15,023 bases of DNA. Source: Clostridia bacterium. GTDB lineage: Bacteria; Bacillota; Clostridia; Monoglobales; Monoglobaceae. Below, one piece after another: positions 14,554 to 15,023 of this stretch. Location: assembly GCA_017409915.1 (NCBI GenBank), contig JAFQRU010000105.1, positions 1 to 15,023 of the forward strand, given 5' to 3'. The translations under genes were made by a program, and so were the position numbers. Position 1 is the first letter of the stretch. Each line of letters begins with the position of its first letter. The notes under the pieces are model-generated. The model was not told where the DNA came from. It did no database searches and worked only from the letters and a program-made list of their open reading frames with translations.

Positions 14554-15023
14554 ATGAATTCAAGAGAAATTATCCTTAAAGCCATTTATAATATTGAGGA
14601 AAAAGGCGAGTATTTTAACGCCTCTCTTTCGGATGCCATTTCTCTTGCATCCCCCGTTGACCGCGCCTTTGTTACGGAGGTTATCTACGGGATTGTTAAA
14701 AATAAACTCTCTCTTGACCATAGTATAGGGCAGTTTTCTTCCGTTAAAATAAAGAAAATGAGCCCTTGGGTTAAGAACCTTTTGAGGTTAGGAGTTTACC
14801 AGATGTATTATATGGACAAAATTCCTCACAGCGCCGCTTGCAACGAAAGTGTTAAGCTTGCCTCAAAGTATGCAAACAAATCCCGAGGTTTTATAAACGC
14901 GGTTTTAAGAAATGTTTCAAGAAATATAGACAGCATTTCCTTTCTCGAAAAGGAAAACGAGGCGGAATATCTTTCTCTTAAATACTCCTTCCCCCTCTGG
15001 CTTACCAAAAAGCTTTTGGAGAA
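14554..15023 (+). CDS. rsmB: 16S rRNA (cytosine-967-C5)-methyltransferase RsmB, 5' part
   Basis: The first 156 residues of a protein running off the window end with no stop codon. The sequence fits the N-terminal NusB-like RNA-binding domain of RsmB (Sun/Fmu): REIILKAIYNIEEKGEY (4-20), the LDHSIGQF region (54-61), KMSPWVKNLLRLGVYQMYYM (68-87), IPHSAACNESVKLA (90-103) and GFINAVLRNVSR (112-123). It then enters SLKYSFPLWL (143-152), which leads into the methyltransferase domain. The catalytic cysteine region lies beyond the window. The ATG at 14554 is 3 nt after the stop of the zinc peptidase gene, with no clear ribosome binding site, so coupling is likely. The fmt...rsmB context supports the call. 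Confidence 0.92.
   Translation, partial: MNSREIILKAIYNIEEKGEYFNASLSDAISLASPVDRAFVTEVIYGIVKNKLSLDHSIGQFSSVKIKKMSPWVKNLLRLGVYQMYYMDKIPHSAACNESVKLASKYANKSRGFINAVLRNVSRNIDSISFLEKENEAEYLSLKYSFPLWLTKKLLE

Noticed and set aside
1..15023. CRISPR arrays, tRNA or rRNA genes, insertion sequences, prophage or defence systems
   Set aside because: No regularly spaced direct repeats, cloverleaf-like genes, transposase or integrase motifs, or defence-family proteins were seen on either strand.

Overview
The window is about 15 kb of a low-to-moderate G+C, Gram-positive-type genome. The best fit is a Clostridia-class member of the Bacillota. Support comes from strong AGGAGG-like ribosome binding sites, vegetative TTGACA/TATAAT promoters, some GTG and TTG starts, a TRAP (MtrB) homologue, a RemA (DUF370) homologue, RqcH, and the gene order yicC-remA-gmk-rpoZ-coaBC-priA-def-fmt-rsmB, which matches the corresponding Bacillus subtilis region. 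No rRNA, tRNA, CRISPR array, transposase or prophage gene is visible.

Left part (1-4830). A divergent promoter pair lies between a minus-strand gene cut by the window edge and a plus-strand DedA/TVP38-type membrane protein. A second promoter drives a compact three-gene unit: mtrB (the tryptophan-sensing RNA-binding protein TRAP), a CDP-alcohol phosphatidyltransferase resembling pgsA, and a copper-type P1B ATPase that starts on TTG inside the end of pgsA. A short-chain dehydrogenase/reductase (SDR) follows with its own promoter. That promoter sits in a long imperfect inverted repeat whose right arm contains the ribosome binding site. A strong rho-independent terminator ends the SDR.

Middle (4831-6956). 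Between two converging terminators lies a roughly 105-base structured non-coding stretch. The minus-strand gene rqcH (ribosome quality control, alanine tailing) follows. It shares a divergent promoter region with the large plus-strand operon.

Right part (6957-15023). One long, tightly packed operon encodes a YicC-family ribonuclease-like protein, RemA, guanylate kinase, RNA polymerase omega, CoaBC (coenzyme A synthesis), PriA (replication restart), peptide deformylase, Met-tRNA formyltransferase, a membrane zinc metallopeptidase of the YugP type, and the 5' part of rsmB (16S rRNA methyltransferase), cut by the window end. It combines nucleotide, cofactor and translation-initiation housekeeping. 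Def and Fmt are a functional pair: Fmt formylates initiator Met-tRNA and Def later removes the formyl group.

No wholly new multi-gene system stands out. The points most worth a second look are TRAP in a lipid/copper transcription unit, the hairpin that could silence the SDR on read-through transcripts, the structured intergenic element at about 4831-4937, and the perfect 10-bp hairpin between rpoZ and coaBC.
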